The notes below the pieces were generated by a model. The model ran no database searches. It worked only from the letters and a program-made list of their open reading frames with translations, and was not told the DNA's origin. A program made the position numbers and the translations under genes. A stretch of DNA of 64,000 bases, from NCBI GenBank assembly GCA_963700955.1, contig CAVOZH010000009.1:248001-312000 (forward strand), in the 5' to 3' direction. Of this stretch, positions 1 to 6,883 are shown piece after piece. Origin of the DNA: Nocardioides_C sp963700955 (GTDB taxonomy: Bacteria; Actinomycetota; Actinomycetes; Propionibacteriales; Nocardioidaceae). Each line of letters begins with the position of its first letter. The first letter of the stretch is position 1.

Positions 1-625
1 CCTCGACGGAGCCGTCGACGACCTTGATGGCCGTCTGTTCGTCGATGGCGTAGGCCGGGACGCCGATGTCGGCGGCCCACCGCTCTGCGTGCGCCAGGGT
101 GTTCGTCGGGAAAAGGTCCAGGTGGGGGAAGATCGAGAAGTCCACGACTCCCAGGGTGCGGTCGTCCGGAGCGGAGGGCCACTCGACGAAGTCCGCTCCG
201 ATCCGGGGCGTCATCACCATGCTTCCGGCACTCACTCCCACCCAGACCGTGTCGGGCAGCGAAGGCAGCAGATCGGCCAGCCCGGACTCCCGCATCCAGT
301 GGCACAGGTACGTCGCGTCCCCTCCGTCGACCAGGAGCACGTCGGCCTCCCGTACCCAGGGCACCCACCGCTCCGCGCCGATGGTGGGCAGTGCGGTGAG
401 CTCGAGGACACCGAGCGACTTCCAGCCCAGGCCGGAGAAGTGCCGGAAGCCGGGCTCGGCGGCCACCAGGCCCCGCACCGATGTCGGACCGCACATCGGG
501 TGACCCCACTGTGCGGTCGGGACGACCAGGGCCTGGCACTCGGCGATCGGCTTCCCGAGTTGCTGCACGAGCGCCGAGTGGATGCTTGGGTTCGTGACGC
601 CGCCTGACGTCAGCAAGAGCTTCAA
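1..625 (-). CDS. Peptidase E-like (S51) family protein, 3' end outside window
   Basis: The product resembles peptidase S51, the class I glutamine-amidotransferase-like fold of dipeptidase E. I read it from a TTG start at 625 because GGAGG lies just upstream and the protein begins LKLLLTSGG as the family does. About 208 residues are visible. GGDATYL (101-107) and the nucleophile elbow GVSAGS (Ser132) are clear, and His168 in FPHLD may be the catalytic base. The frame is open to the window edge, so the C-terminus is missing. It is the first of a series of single-gene modules separated by dispersed repeats. Substrate is unknown; family members cleave Asp-X dipeptides or cyanophycin. Confidence 0.85.
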   Translation of the reverse strand, partial: MKLLLTSGGVTNPSIHSALVQQLGKPIAECQALVVPTAQWGHPMCGPTSVRGLVAAEPGFRHFSGLGWKSLGVLELTALPTIGAERWVPWVREADVLLVDGGDATYLCHWMRESGLADLLPSLPDTVWVGVSAGSMVMTPRIGADFVEWPSAPDDRTLGVVDFSIFPHLDLFPTNTLAHAERWAADIGVPAYAIDEQTAIKVVDGSVE

Positions 626-818
626 GGTGCCTCCAAGTTCGCGAGCGGACGGTGGATGTGAATGAAGACCCGGGACCGTGCTGGGACTCATCGCAGTTCG
701 GGCAACCTTTTCAAAATCACCCAAATCGCCGGGCGGGATTGCCCACTGATCCTCCACCCGGTCCTACCGCGCACCACACGTGCAACCGACGCACGCAGGA
801 TGCGCATGTCGCGACGAC

Positions 819-832
819 CGCTCATCGGCAGG
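819..832 (+). repeat. Dispersed repeat, left half only (R0)
   Basis: CGCTCATCGGCAGG matches the left part of the repeat family seen up to 10.2 kb, but no GCGGCA...GGAC core follows. It lies 3' of the acetyltransferase gene. I recognise no gene in the 626-871 spacer. Confidence 0.5.
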
Positions 833-871
833 TGCGCACACGCTACACAGCAGATCCGGTCGAGATTCGGT

Positions 872-1414
872 TCACCAGGCGTCACCGGGTCGGTCCTCGC
901 AGGTCACTCCCACGGACAGATCCGGCACGACGGACGGATCCAGGCGGAGGACCATGAGCCCGCCATGATCGCCGTCCGGGACGACGCCTATCGCTGTCCG
1001 GGTGTACGAGAGCCCGCGCCACTGCTCCCAACCGAGCGACTCGTAGAAGCCCGTGGCGCGTCCAGTCGAAAGAAGCGCAACCGGCCAGCGAGAGGAGATC
1101 TCCTCCTTGAGCCTCTCCATCGTTCGACGACCAATGCCTTCGCCCTGGCGCCCAGGATCGGTGGCCACGGCTTCGACGTAACCCACAGTGCGCCACGCCT
1201 CGTCCCCGAACCTGATCCGCCGCGGCACAGCGCTAGCGTGGCCGATGAGACGGTCGCCGTCGCGAGCCAGCACGTGCACACCGCCGTAGGCGTGGTCGGC
1301 GTCATCGTCGGTGAAGCGGTCGCCGAACGCCCGGTCCCAGAGCGCCCGCAGGCCCACGCAGGTCGCCGGGTCGATCTGGTCACTCTCGACTACGACGACG
1401 TCCACGAACGCCAA
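872..1414 (-). CDS. Aminoglycoside 2'-N-acetyltransferase-like GNAT protein
   Basis: This GNAT protein looks like the AAC(2')-I family, which acetylates the 2'-amino group of aminoglycosides with acetyl-CoA. From memory of that family I match the acidic stretch and HxxGGxH at 41-47, GYVEAVA (78-84), the acetyl-CoA loop GRQGEGIG (88-95) and the C-terminus CEDRPGDAW, which parallels CDWRxGDxW. The length of 180 residues is normal. The start is TTG at 1414, or GTG at 1405. AAC(2') genes are usually chromosomal in mycobacteria; here the gene sits alone in the repeat-punctuated array. Resistance is not proven, and a housekeeping acetylation role is possible. Confidence 0.78.
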   Translation of the reverse strand: MAFVDVVVVESDQIDPATCVGLRALWDRAFGDRFTDDDADHAYGGVHVLARDGDRLIGHASAVPRRIRFGDEAWRTVGYVEAVATDPGRQGEGIGRRTMERLKEEISSRWPVALLSTGRATGFYESLGWEQWRGLSYTRTAIGVVPDGDHGGLMVLRLDPSVVPDLSVGVTCEDRPGDAW

Positions 1415-1461
1415 TCTAGGGGTTCGCGGGTCGATACAGCGTTAACCGCGGCATCAGCGCA

Positions 1462-1485
1462 CGGATCGCCGCATGAGCGGACATG
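1462..1485 (+). repeat. Dispersed repeat copy A
   Basis: CGGATCGCCGCATGAGCGG followed by ACATG fits the right half of the family (CGGATC, GCGGCA, CGGACRTT) with one core change, GCCGCA. It lies just upstream of the acetyltransferase gene. Confidence 0.55.
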
Positions 1486-1557
1486 TGGGTTGGCCGACGT
1501 CATCGTGCTCCGGTGGGTCGCAGGGCGGGAGCAGATTGCTTGGGTAGGTTGCCCACC

Positions 1558-1700
1558 GTGACTGAGCTCGGGCCCGTCCCCTGGCCACCGCCCCCGATCA
1601 GAACCGAGCGGCTCGTGCTCCGCGAGCCCGAGGCCGCCGACCAACTGGTTACCTTCGCCTCTACCGCGGCCGCTCCATCCCGCGATTGGCTTCGATTGGC
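1558..1700 (+). pseudogene. Truncated GNAT (RimJ/RimL-type) N-terminus
   Basis: From GTG 1558 the first 30 or so residues contain IRTERLVLREPEAADQ, the typical start of RimJ/RimL-type acetyltransferases. After about residue 40 the similarity stops and the frame continues into low-complexity sequence beneath the next gene. No acetyl-CoA loop follows, so I call it a remnant truncated by deletion or by insertion of the next module. The 3' limit given is approximate. Confidence 0.6.
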
Positions 1701-1771
1701 TCCAGTCAGGTCTCGGAACACCAAAGGGACTGACAGAACGGGACCGGGTGATCCGGACAGGAGGGACCGGG

Positions 1772-2059
1772 ATGTACGCCTTACCCCACACCCCGATGGG
1801 CCGTCGCGCGCTATGGCTCCTGCTCCCCGTGCTGCTCTACCTAATGTTTCCTGTATATCTCCTCATCCCCGACTCGTGGCGGGCGGTGAGCATTGCGGTC
1901 GTCATTGCCATCATCGGGCTCGCTGTCGCCTCGCTCGTCACCGCGGGCCTGGCTATCTTCCGAGAGAAGGAGCGCTCGGTGATTCTGATCGTGGTCGCGT
2001 CCCTCACGTTCCTACTCGTCGTGACCTTCGCCGTCGGTGAGGCCCTCGGCGGACACTGA
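1772..2059 (+). CDS. Small three-helix membrane protein
   Basis: A 95-residue protein with three hydrophobic segments (about 13-32, 36-58 and 68-90) separated by short charged loops. I chose ATG 1772 over the upstream in-frame GTG because AGGAGG at 1759-1764 sits seven bases before it. I do not recognise the family. It is a stand-alone module followed by two repeat copies (2106 and 2225). Confidence 0.65.
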   Translation: MYALPHTPMGRRALWLLLPVLLYLMFPVYLLIPDSWRAVSIAVVIAIIGLAVASLVTAGLAIFREKERSVILIVVASLTFLLVVTFAVGEALGGH

Positions 2060-2105
2060 GTTCGGGTCGGCAGCAGACAGCGCGTCTTTCGAACGCTTGC
2101 TTCCT

Positions 2106-2148
2106 CTCATCGGCACGACCGAGCGGAACGCGGCATGCCCGGACGTCC
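2106..2148 (+). repeat. Dispersed repeat copy B, full length
   Basis: Reads CTCATCGGCACGACCGAG, then CGGAACGCGGCATGCC, then CGGACGTCC. It is one of the clearest complete copies and is nearly the same as copy I at 6048 over its first 30 bases. Confidence 0.75.
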
Positions 2149-2224
2149 GGAACTCGCGTTGTAACCGGTACCGTTCGACCGGACAGTCGTTCTCTGAATC
2201 TCAAGTCCCGATCACCCGCGACTG

Positions 2225-2261
2225 CCAGCCGCGCGGAGCGCGACAGTTGCGGACGTTCGCT
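2225..2261 (+). repeat. Dispersed repeat copy C, right half
   Basis: CCAGCCGCGCGGAGCGCG, then ACAGTTGCGGACGTTCGCT. It closely matches copy E at 3090 (GCAGCCGCGCGGATCGCGG...CGGACGTTCGCT). It lies 29 bases before the NUDIX start. Confidence 0.65.
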
Positions 2262-2290
2262 TTGTCGGATGTCCATGCTCTAATCCCCCA

Positions 2291-2695
2291 ATGCATGAGG
2301 TCGTTGTCGGCGCGCTGGTTCGTGAAGGTCGAGTCCTACTCGTTCATCGGAGTCCGAACCGTCGTGCGTACCCGGACGTGTGGGATCTACCCGGTGGACA
2401 CATAGAGACCGGCGAGTCAGAACTGGGCGCGCTCATGAGGGAGATGCACGAGGAACTCGGCGTCCAGATAGCGACGGGATCGGTGTCCCATCTGTGTCGG
2501 CTGCACGCAGGACGCGGAGGAGAGTCGGTACTCCTCAGCGCCTGGCTTGTCGGCGACTGGCAGGGAACGCCGACGAACGTCGCTCCCGACGAACACGACG
2601 AGATCCGGTGGTTTCAGCCTGAGGAGTTGCCTCCTCTCGCCCACGGACTCTTGGGCACAGTGCTGGTAGACGCGATCCGGATCCACCGCGCCTGA
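2291..2695 (+). CDS. NUDIX hydrolase
   Basis: A 134-residue NUDIX protein with the full Nudix box GX5EX7REUXEEXGU at residues 36-58 (GHIETGE, then REMHEELGV); the REXXEE glutamates bind Mg2+. The fold cleaves nucleoside-diphosphate-linked substrates. The N-terminus VVVGALVREGRVLLVHR suggests an MTH1/MutT-like house-cleaning enzyme, but specificity cannot be read. No Shine-Dalgarno precedes ATG 2291, while TCTAAT lies 8-13 bases upstream, so a leaderless transcript is possible. It is a single-gene module flanked by repeats. Confidence 0.9.
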   Translation: MHEVVVGALVREGRVLLVHRSPNRRAYPDVWDLPGGHIETGESELGALMREMHEELGVQIATGSVSHLCRLHAGRGGESVLLSAWLVGDWQGTPTNVAPDEHDEIRWFQPEELPPLAHGLLGTVLVDAIRIHRA

Positions 2696-2707
2696 ACTTC
2701 GACGCGC

Positions 2708-2750
2708 TGTCATCGGCATGTTGGAGCTTCACTGTCTGCGGCATGTGCGG
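2708..2750 (+). repeat. Dispersed repeat copy D1 (TTCACT subtype)
   Basis: TGTCATCGGCATGTTGGAGC, then TTCACTGTCTGCGGCATG, then TGCGG. Copies J and K share the TTCACT insert between the two halves. It lies 13 bases after the NUDIX stop. Confidence 0.7.
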
Positions 2751-2770
2751 ATGGCCGCAGCCGCACGCTA

Positions 2771-2794
2771 TCTGCGGCATTTCCGGACATTGGG
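2771..2794 (+). repeat. Dispersed repeat copy D2, core
   Basis: TCTGCGGCATTTCCGGACAT followed by TGGG. This second core stands 20 bases after D1 in the same orientation, in the gap between two convergent genes. Confidence 0.65.
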
Positions 2795-2823
2795 CGAGCC
2801 CAGGCTGCTGATGCCGCTGACGG

Positions 2824-3057
2824 CTATCGGCTTGAGTCTGTGAAGCGTCGGGCGTTGCTTCGTAGCCGGAACTTGGTCAGTTCCCACGCCGCGGCAGCGA
2901 CAAGGACGCCAGCGAAGAAGAACCAGTCGACCTGACGAAACAGGCTGACGATGGCAAGCAGCACGCCCGCCAGGACGTAGAGCACGACGTCGGACGGCCG
3001 CATCGGGGCGTACTTCGCTCGCACGCGCTCGTGCTCGGCAGTGGGCTCGTGTGACAC
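2824..3057 (-). CDS. Small two-helix membrane protein
   Basis: A 77-residue protein with a charged N-terminus (MSHEPTAEHERVRAKY) and two hydrophobic helices at about 24-42 and 45-60, ending in a basic tail. No recognised family. Repeats D2 (3' side) and E (5' side) flank it. Confidence 0.6.
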   Translation of the reverse strand: MSHEPTAEHERVRAKYAPMRPSDVVLYVLAGVLLAIVSLFRQVDWFFFAGVLVAAAAWELTKFRLRSNARRFTDSSR

Positions 3058-3089
3058 GCCCCCAGCGTAAGCAACGAGACTTCCGGAAG

Positions 3090-3130
3090 ATCGGCAGCCG
3101 CGCGGATCGCGGCTTGTCCGGACGTTCGCT
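3090..3130 (+). repeat. Dispersed repeat copy E
   Basis: ATCGGCAGCCGCGCGGATCG, then CGGCTTGTCCGGACGTTCGC. The right half matches copy C almost base for base. Confidence 0.7.
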
Positions 3131-3137
3131 GCGATGA

Positions 3138-3374
3138 TCGGTCCCGTGGACCCGCAACTGCCAGGTCGGCATCGAGCTGTGGAGATCGGACGCCGTCGTA
3201 CTCTTCGACTGGTTGATGTCTGTCGATCTCAACGATGTTCCGACCGCTCACCCGGCTGAGGAGCAAGCCCTGCAGGACCTCCTCACGCGGCTTGAGCAAG
3301 AGACAGACATTCCAGGGGTGACACAGGAGCAGATTGACACGCCGCGCGCGGAGGTCACACGAGACATGGGCTAA
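3138..3374 (+). pseudogene. Small conserved-looking ORF, probably lacking its 5' end
   Basis: The open frame from 3138 to the TAA at 3372-3374 encodes ELWRSDAVVLFDWLMSVDLN and then a Glu-rich helical stretch ending in RDMG. The part before the only ATG (3216) looks like real protein (LWRSDAVVLFDWL), yet no ATG or GTG precedes it in frame, and repeat E ends at 3130. I read this as a small protein that lost its start, or as a 52-residue ORF from ATG 3216. Function unknown. Confidence 0.4.
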
Positions 3375-3435
3375 ACGAGCCGACAGCGGCATTGTCGTGC
3401 GAGATCATCCGCCGCACCTGCCAAGCCGCGAAGCT

Positions 3436-3469
3436 GGCCATCCTGTCGGTGAGCGGTGACAGGATGGCC
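3436..3469 (+). promoter_or_regulatory. 12-bp perfect hairpin covering the ydeI ribosome binding site
   Basis: GGCCATCCTGTC (3436-3447) and GACAGGATGGCC (3458-3469) form a perfect 12-bp stem with a 10-nt loop, ending two bases before ATG 3472. The only Shine-Dalgarno-like sequence, AGGA at 3461-3464, is in the right arm, so the hairpin would hide it in mRNA. It could instead be a protein operator. Confidence 0.6.
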
Positions 3470-3471
3470 GC

Positions 3472-4065
3472 ATGTCCGACGAGGAGACGCCCGAGGAGTT
3501 GGCCGGCCAGTCGGTGATCTCATTCGCCACTGTGCCCGACTGCGAGGCATGGTTCGCCGAGCACTACGCCGACCACCGCGGCTTCTGGCTCAAGATTGGG
3601 AAGATGGGCGCGGCAGAGACAGTCAACTACTTCGAGGCGCTCGACGTCGCTCTCTGCCACGGCTGGATCGACGGGCAGAAGCGGGGATACGACGAGACCT
3701 ATTGGTTGCAGCGCTTCACCCCGCGCGGGCCGCGGAGCAAATGGTCGCAGATCAACCGGGGCAGGGCCGAGGCGCTGATCAAGGCCGGTCGCATGCGCCC
3801 GGCCGGGCGGGCGCAGGTCGACGCGGCGAAGGCCGACGGCCGGTGGGCGGCGGCCTATGCCGGCCAGAAGAGCGCGACCGTCCCCGACGACTTGGCTGCT
3901 GCGCTCGCGGCCGACCCGCAAGCCAAGGCATTCTTCGAGACACTCAGGGGCGCCAACCGCTATGGGATCCTCTACCGCATCCACGATGCGAAGAAGCCGG
4001 AGACCCGGGCCGCGCGCATCGCGAAGTTCGTCGAGATGTGCCACAACCACGAGACTGTCCACTGA
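3472..4065 (+). CDS. YdeI/OmdA-like family protein
   Basis: This 197-residue protein matches the YdeI/OmpD-associated (bacteriocin-protection) family. Diagnostic stretches are RGFWLKIGK, then ALCHGWIDGQ, then the arginine-rich RFTPRGPRSKWS, and the C-terminal region RYGILYRIHDAKKPETRAAR. The biochemical role of the family is unclear; stress or antimicrobial protection has been suggested. It lies directly behind the hairpin at 3436-3469, with repeat fragments on both sides. Confidence 0.85.
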   Translation: MSDEETPEELAGQSVISFATVPDCEAWFAEHYADHRGFWLKIGKMGAAETVNYFEALDVALCHGWIDGQKRGYDETYWLQRFTPRGPRSKWSQINRGRAEALIKAGRMRPAGRAQVDAAKADGRWAAAYAGQKSATVPDDLAAALAADPQAKAFFETLRGANRYGILYRIHDAKKPETRAARIAKFVEMCHNHETVH

Positions 4066-4125
4066 CTGGTGGCCAGCTTCGGCGATCTCGCGGATCGGCC
4101 GGTACGAAGCCGCCCACGGATGCGC

Positions 4126-4143
4126 ATAACCTCCGGACGTCGG
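4126..4143 (+). repeat. Dispersed repeat fragment G1
   Basis: ATAACCTCCGGACGTCGG keeps only the CCGGACGT end of the core. It lies between ydeI and the distal att copy. Confidence 0.4.
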
Positions 4144-4206
4144 CCGCTCGACGGTGCCCAGCAAACGGACTAGGGGGACGACGGCTTTTCTTCGACGGGT
4201 CTTGCC

Positions 4207-4228
4207 CCGCGGAACGTCCGGACATCGC
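4207..4228 (+). repeat. Dispersed repeat fragment G2
   Basis: CCGCGGAACGTCCGGACATC followed by GC. The core is GCGG..CGGACAT, close to B and D2. Confidence 0.45.
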
Positions 4229-4315
4229 CATGTCCGTGAACTCGGGTGCGGAACGCTCCGTTCACCGGCCTGAGGGCGACGTTGAAACGTCCCTGGCTGC
4301 GCCGGAGCGAAAGAG

Positions 4316-4411
<96 letters not shown>

Positions 4412-4859
4412 GGCTTCCCCCGAGTTGATGCCGTTGTCTGGGCCCGACCGTATGCGTGCGTTCGGTGCACTTGCTGTCCAGCGAGCAGGTTCGGGGGTGC
4501 GCGCGGGGTGCGCGGCTACTGGCGGCCAGGAGAGAGCCACCGAGCCGATAGCCAGCCCCCTTGCTCGTCGGTGTCCGGGGTCAAGGGTGGCCGCAGGCCA
4601 TCGCATCGCGACGCGGAGCGCCCTTGATGCCGGGTGCCGACGTGCAGATCGTCGTCGATCGGGTCGGCGGCTCGGAGGTGACCGACCCGGCCGACCATGA
4701 CGGCCGGCATCACGCTTGTTGTCGGGGCGCCCGTGTCACCGCGACGCGGGCGCCCTTCTGCTCGCTCGGGCTGGGTGCGCGAGGACGGCGCGCCAGCGCC
4801 GCCCGCAGCGCGCTCGCGCCGAAGGCGCGCTTGAGCCAGTAAAGAAAGTCGTAACCGAC
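4412..4859. other. Gap without recognisable gene
   Basis: GC-rich stretch directly inside the distal att copy. An open minus-strand frame covers about 4516-4700 (its end reads GLRPPLTPDTDEQGGWLSAR) and could be a remnant of an element gene, but I recognise no domain. A GC-rich inverted repeat (GGGCGCCCGTGTC, then GACGCGGGCGCCC) lies near 4724-4755. Confidence 0.5.
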
Positions 4860-5153
4860 TCAACGCCGCGGGGGCGTCCCGGGGGACACGCTGCCCCTCG
4901 CGGTCTTGCCGAAGCGCTGGAAGGCCGCCTGCCGAGTGGTGTCGAGTGCCGCGCCGATCACGGTCCACGAGTCGCCCGCGTCTCGTGCCGCCTGGACCGC
5001 GTCCCGGAGCTCCTGCTCTGCCTCGGCCACCTTCTTGCGGGCAGCGATGATCTTGCGGAAGTGGAGAGCGTCCCGGGACTGCACCGCGCTCGGCGCGAGC
5101 GCGTCGAGTCCGGTCGCGTCGGCGTTCTTTCGCTTCGTCTTCATCTGCATCAC
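4860..5153 (-). CDS. Small helix-turn-helix protein, partner of the 78-aa protein
   Basis: A 97-residue protein with a basic N-terminus, a coiled-coil-like helix (about 30-58) and a C-terminal helix-turn-helix, SWTVIGAALDTTRQAAFQRF (62-81). The ASWxxIG...TRQAAxQRFG pattern is common in small actinobacterial DNA-binding proteins. Its start (GTG 5153, or ATG 5150) overlaps the stop of the upstream gene by four bases, so the two are translationally coupled. Toxin-antitoxin regulation is the likeliest role. Confidence 0.65.
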   Translation of the reverse strand: MMQMKTKRKNADATGLDALAPSAVQSRDALHFRKIIAARKKVAEAEQELRDAVQAARDAGDSWTVIGAALDTTRQAAFQRFGKTARGSVSPGTPPRR

Positions 5154-5386
5154 CTGAGGAACTCGTAGAACTCGGGCCGAAGGCGGTCCGCGTGAATGAT
5201 CCGAGTCGGCTCGTCGGCGGGGACGGCAACCAACTCCAGCATCCGGCCGTGGCGGTCAGCTCCGATCACCAAGAGCCTCTCGTCACCGTCGTAGTCGTAC
5301 TCCACGTACCGGATCGCGTTCTCCCATGCGTGCACGATGTCCTCTTCGTCGACTCCGTGCTTGCGGGCCGACTCCGAGATGCGCAC
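5150..5386 (-). CDS. Putative toxin-like small protein
   Basis: A 78-residue protein: MRISESARKHGVDEEDIVHA, then a beta-rich part (RYVEYDYDGDERLLVIGADR, RMLELVAV) and IIHADRLRPEFYEFL. The HGVxxxDIxHA...IIHAxxxRPxF layout recalls BrnT-like or DUF4258-like RNase-fold toxins encoded before a small DNA-binding antitoxin, as here. Catalytic residues cannot be assigned with confidence. It forms a two-gene module with the HTH gene. Confidence 0.55.
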   Translation of the reverse strand: MRISESARKHGVDEEDIVHAWENAIRYVEYDYDGDERLLVIGADRHGRMLELVAVPADEPTRIIHADRLRPEFYEFLR

Positions 5387-5473
5387 ATGTAAAGACTGCC
5401 GTTACATCTGGAACTGTCAAGATATCTTGACAGCTACGTGGCGTCGGTCCGCGCCTCACCCCCAGAGAGTGAA

Positions 5474-5547
5474 GCGCCGAGCGGACATGTTCGCGATTCA
5501 CTCTCCGCGGCAGTTGCGCGCGGACAGCGGCAAGAGCGGACGTTCAG
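5474..5547 (+). repeat. Dispersed repeat copy H (compound)
   Basis: CGCCGAGCGGACATGTTCGC, then GATTCACTCTCCGCGGCAG, then ACAGCGGCAAGAGCGGACGT. It appears to be two overlapping copies, with a TTCACT segment and two GCGGCA cores. It ends four bases from the stop codon of the next gene. Confidence 0.65.
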
Positions 5548-5550
5548 ATG

Positions 5551-6024
5551 TCAGCGAAGCTCGCGCAGCTGCTTCGCCCGGATCGCGGCGAGTACCCCGA
5601 CAGCGGCAGTGAGCGGCAAGAGGACGACGAAAACCCATACAACCCCCACTGAGATCAACCCTTCCGACGCGATCTTGTTAATGAGGTCACCGTCGAACAA
5701 CCCGAAGATCACGCTCAGGAGACAAAAAGCGCTGAGGACTACAGCGGCGATCAGGCCGACCGGAGGGCGAACATTGCGAGCCGCCAACCAGGCCAGAACT
5801 AGTTGCGCTGCCCCGACCGGCAGGGGCACCGTGGATTTGGTTTCGAAACCCCACGCTTCGTTCCATGAGTCGACGCCCGAAGCAATCGCAAGGAAGCCGC
5901 CGATCACATCGCCCACGACCAACACCAGCGTCGCGAGGACGAGGGCTCGCCCCGACGTCACCGACGGCAGGTTCCGAAATCTGTGGACGGCTCGTGGGCT
6001 GTCCCTACCTGACTGTCCACCCAT
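5551..6024 (-). CDS. Four-helix membrane protein, unknown
   Basis: From ATG 6024 (MGGQSG) the protein has 157 residues and four hydrophobic segments (about 26-47, 66-81, 87-108 and 121-147). No known family. An upstream in-frame start at 6060 would put the beginning of the gene inside repeat I. It is a single-gene module between repeats H and I. Confidence 0.6.
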   Translation of the reverse strand: MGGQSGRDSPRAVHRFRNLPSVTSGRALVLATLVLVVGDVIGGFLAIASGVDSWNEAWGFETKSTVPLPVGAAQLVLAWLAARNVRPPVGLIAAVVLSAFCLLSVIFGLFDGDLINKIASEGLISVGVVWVFVVLLPLTAAVGVLAAIRAKQLRELR

Positions 6025-6047
6025 CAGAGAAGCATGGCACCGGCACC

Positions 6048-6099
6048 CGCTTGTCGGCACGACCGAGCGGGGCGCGGCAGATCAGGACGCCTGAGTGGC
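6048..6099 (+). repeat. Dispersed repeat copy I, full length
   Basis: CGCTTGTCGGCACGACCGAG, then CGGGGCGCGGCAGATCAGG, then ACGCCTGAGTGGC. The left part equals copy B and the right part equals copy L (CGCGGCAGATCAGGACG, TGAGTG). Confidence 0.75.
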
Positions 6100-6195
6100 A
6101 GTCGACCCTGCGGGGTATGGCTAAGAAATCTCGCGTCGCGGGCGGACCGGGGTCATGCTTGTTCTGACTGATCGCCATTCGATGGAGAGTTGAGC

Positions 6196-6576
6196 ATGGA
6201 AGAGCGGGACGCACCGAAAGTCATCCTGCGCGGCCCGGCAGAAGGGGACGGCATCATTTTGCCGATGGGCGAGTTGAAGGCGCACATCACGCGCAAGGCG
6301 GCCCGGACCGAAACCGGCGGGCACTGGGCGCTCGGTGAGGCGTGGCAGGAGCCGAATTTCGACAATCCGCCTCACGTCCACGACGAGGCTGAGGCGTTCT
6401 ACGTGCTGGAGGGGCTGTACACCTTCTACACCGACACTGACCCGGCCGAAGGCATCGGACCAGGCACCTTTGTCTTCATCCCTCCGGGCGCCGTCCACGG
6501 TTTTCGGACCGGTCCCGACGGGGGGCGACTGCTATGCCTTTGGCCGTCGACCGTCGAAGCCGCGTTCTTCGGTTGA
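6196..6576 (+). CDS. Small cupin-domain protein
   Basis: A 126-residue single-domain cupin. Motif 1 is NPPHVHDEAEAFYVLEG (His60, His62, Glu66) and motif 2 is GTFVFIPPGAVHGF (His101), so a three-histidine, one-glutamate metal site is complete. ATG 6196 follows GGAGAG by six bases; an in-frame TTG at 6190 is the alternative. Such proteins can be dioxygenases, isomerases or sugar binders, and the substrate cannot be told. Flanked by repeats I and J. Confidence 0.85.
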   Translation: MEERDAPKVILRGPAEGDGIILPMGELKAHITRKAARTETGGHWALGEAWQEPNFDNPPHVHDEAEAFYVLEGLYTFYTDTDPAEGIGPGTFVFIPPGAVHGFRTGPDGGRLLCLWPSTVEAAFFG

Positions 6577-6615
6577 CCAAGAGTCTTGGTCACCACGTGC
6601 CCACGACCACAACCC

Positions 6616-6653
6616 ACTGATCTCGGCATGACCGCGCCTTCACTGTCCGCGGC
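6616..6653 (+). repeat. Dispersed repeat copy J, apparently interrupted by IS110
   Basis: ACTGATCTCGGCATGACCGC, then GCCTTCACTGTCCGCGGC. It follows the TTCACT subtype of D1 and K up to GCGGC; after 6653 the similarity stops abruptly where the leader of the IS110 transposase begins. Confidence 0.65.
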
Positions 6654-6870
6654 TACTTGTTGACTTCTCTTACGGCAGTGGCCGGGCCAGGCTGTTGTCG
6701 AGGTGTTCGGCGGTCCGCTCTCTCATGGCAGCGGCTGCCCACCCTTTGCGGGTGTGGCTCACATCTGGCATGCGGGTCCGCCGGGCACCGTGGTGAGGCG
6801 TGGCTCCAGAGGGGACTGCCCGGCTCGAAGTAGCTTTGCCCGTCCTCGCCGACAGATACCGGCTCGAGCG
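6654..6870 (+). ncRNA. Candidate bridge (seek) RNA region of the IS110 element
   Basis: In the IS110 group the non-coding end before the transposase encodes a structured RNA guiding donor and target pairing. This leader has no ORF and several inverted repeats, e.g. GCCGGGCA near 6780 with TGCCCGGC near 6820. The exact RNA and its loops cannot be placed without comparison to relatives. Confidence 0.35.
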
Positions 6871-6883
6871 AGGAGGCCAAGAG

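Noticed and set aside
688..885. Possible 65-codon gene on the minus strand after the acetyltransferase
   Set aside because: No ribosome binding site or recognisable motif, and the frame runs over the acetyltransferase stop region; composition like a shadow frame.
4516..4700. Minus-strand frame ending GLRPPLTPDTDEQ as a gene
   Set aside because: No start with ribosome binding site and no domain; recorded only as a possible remnant.
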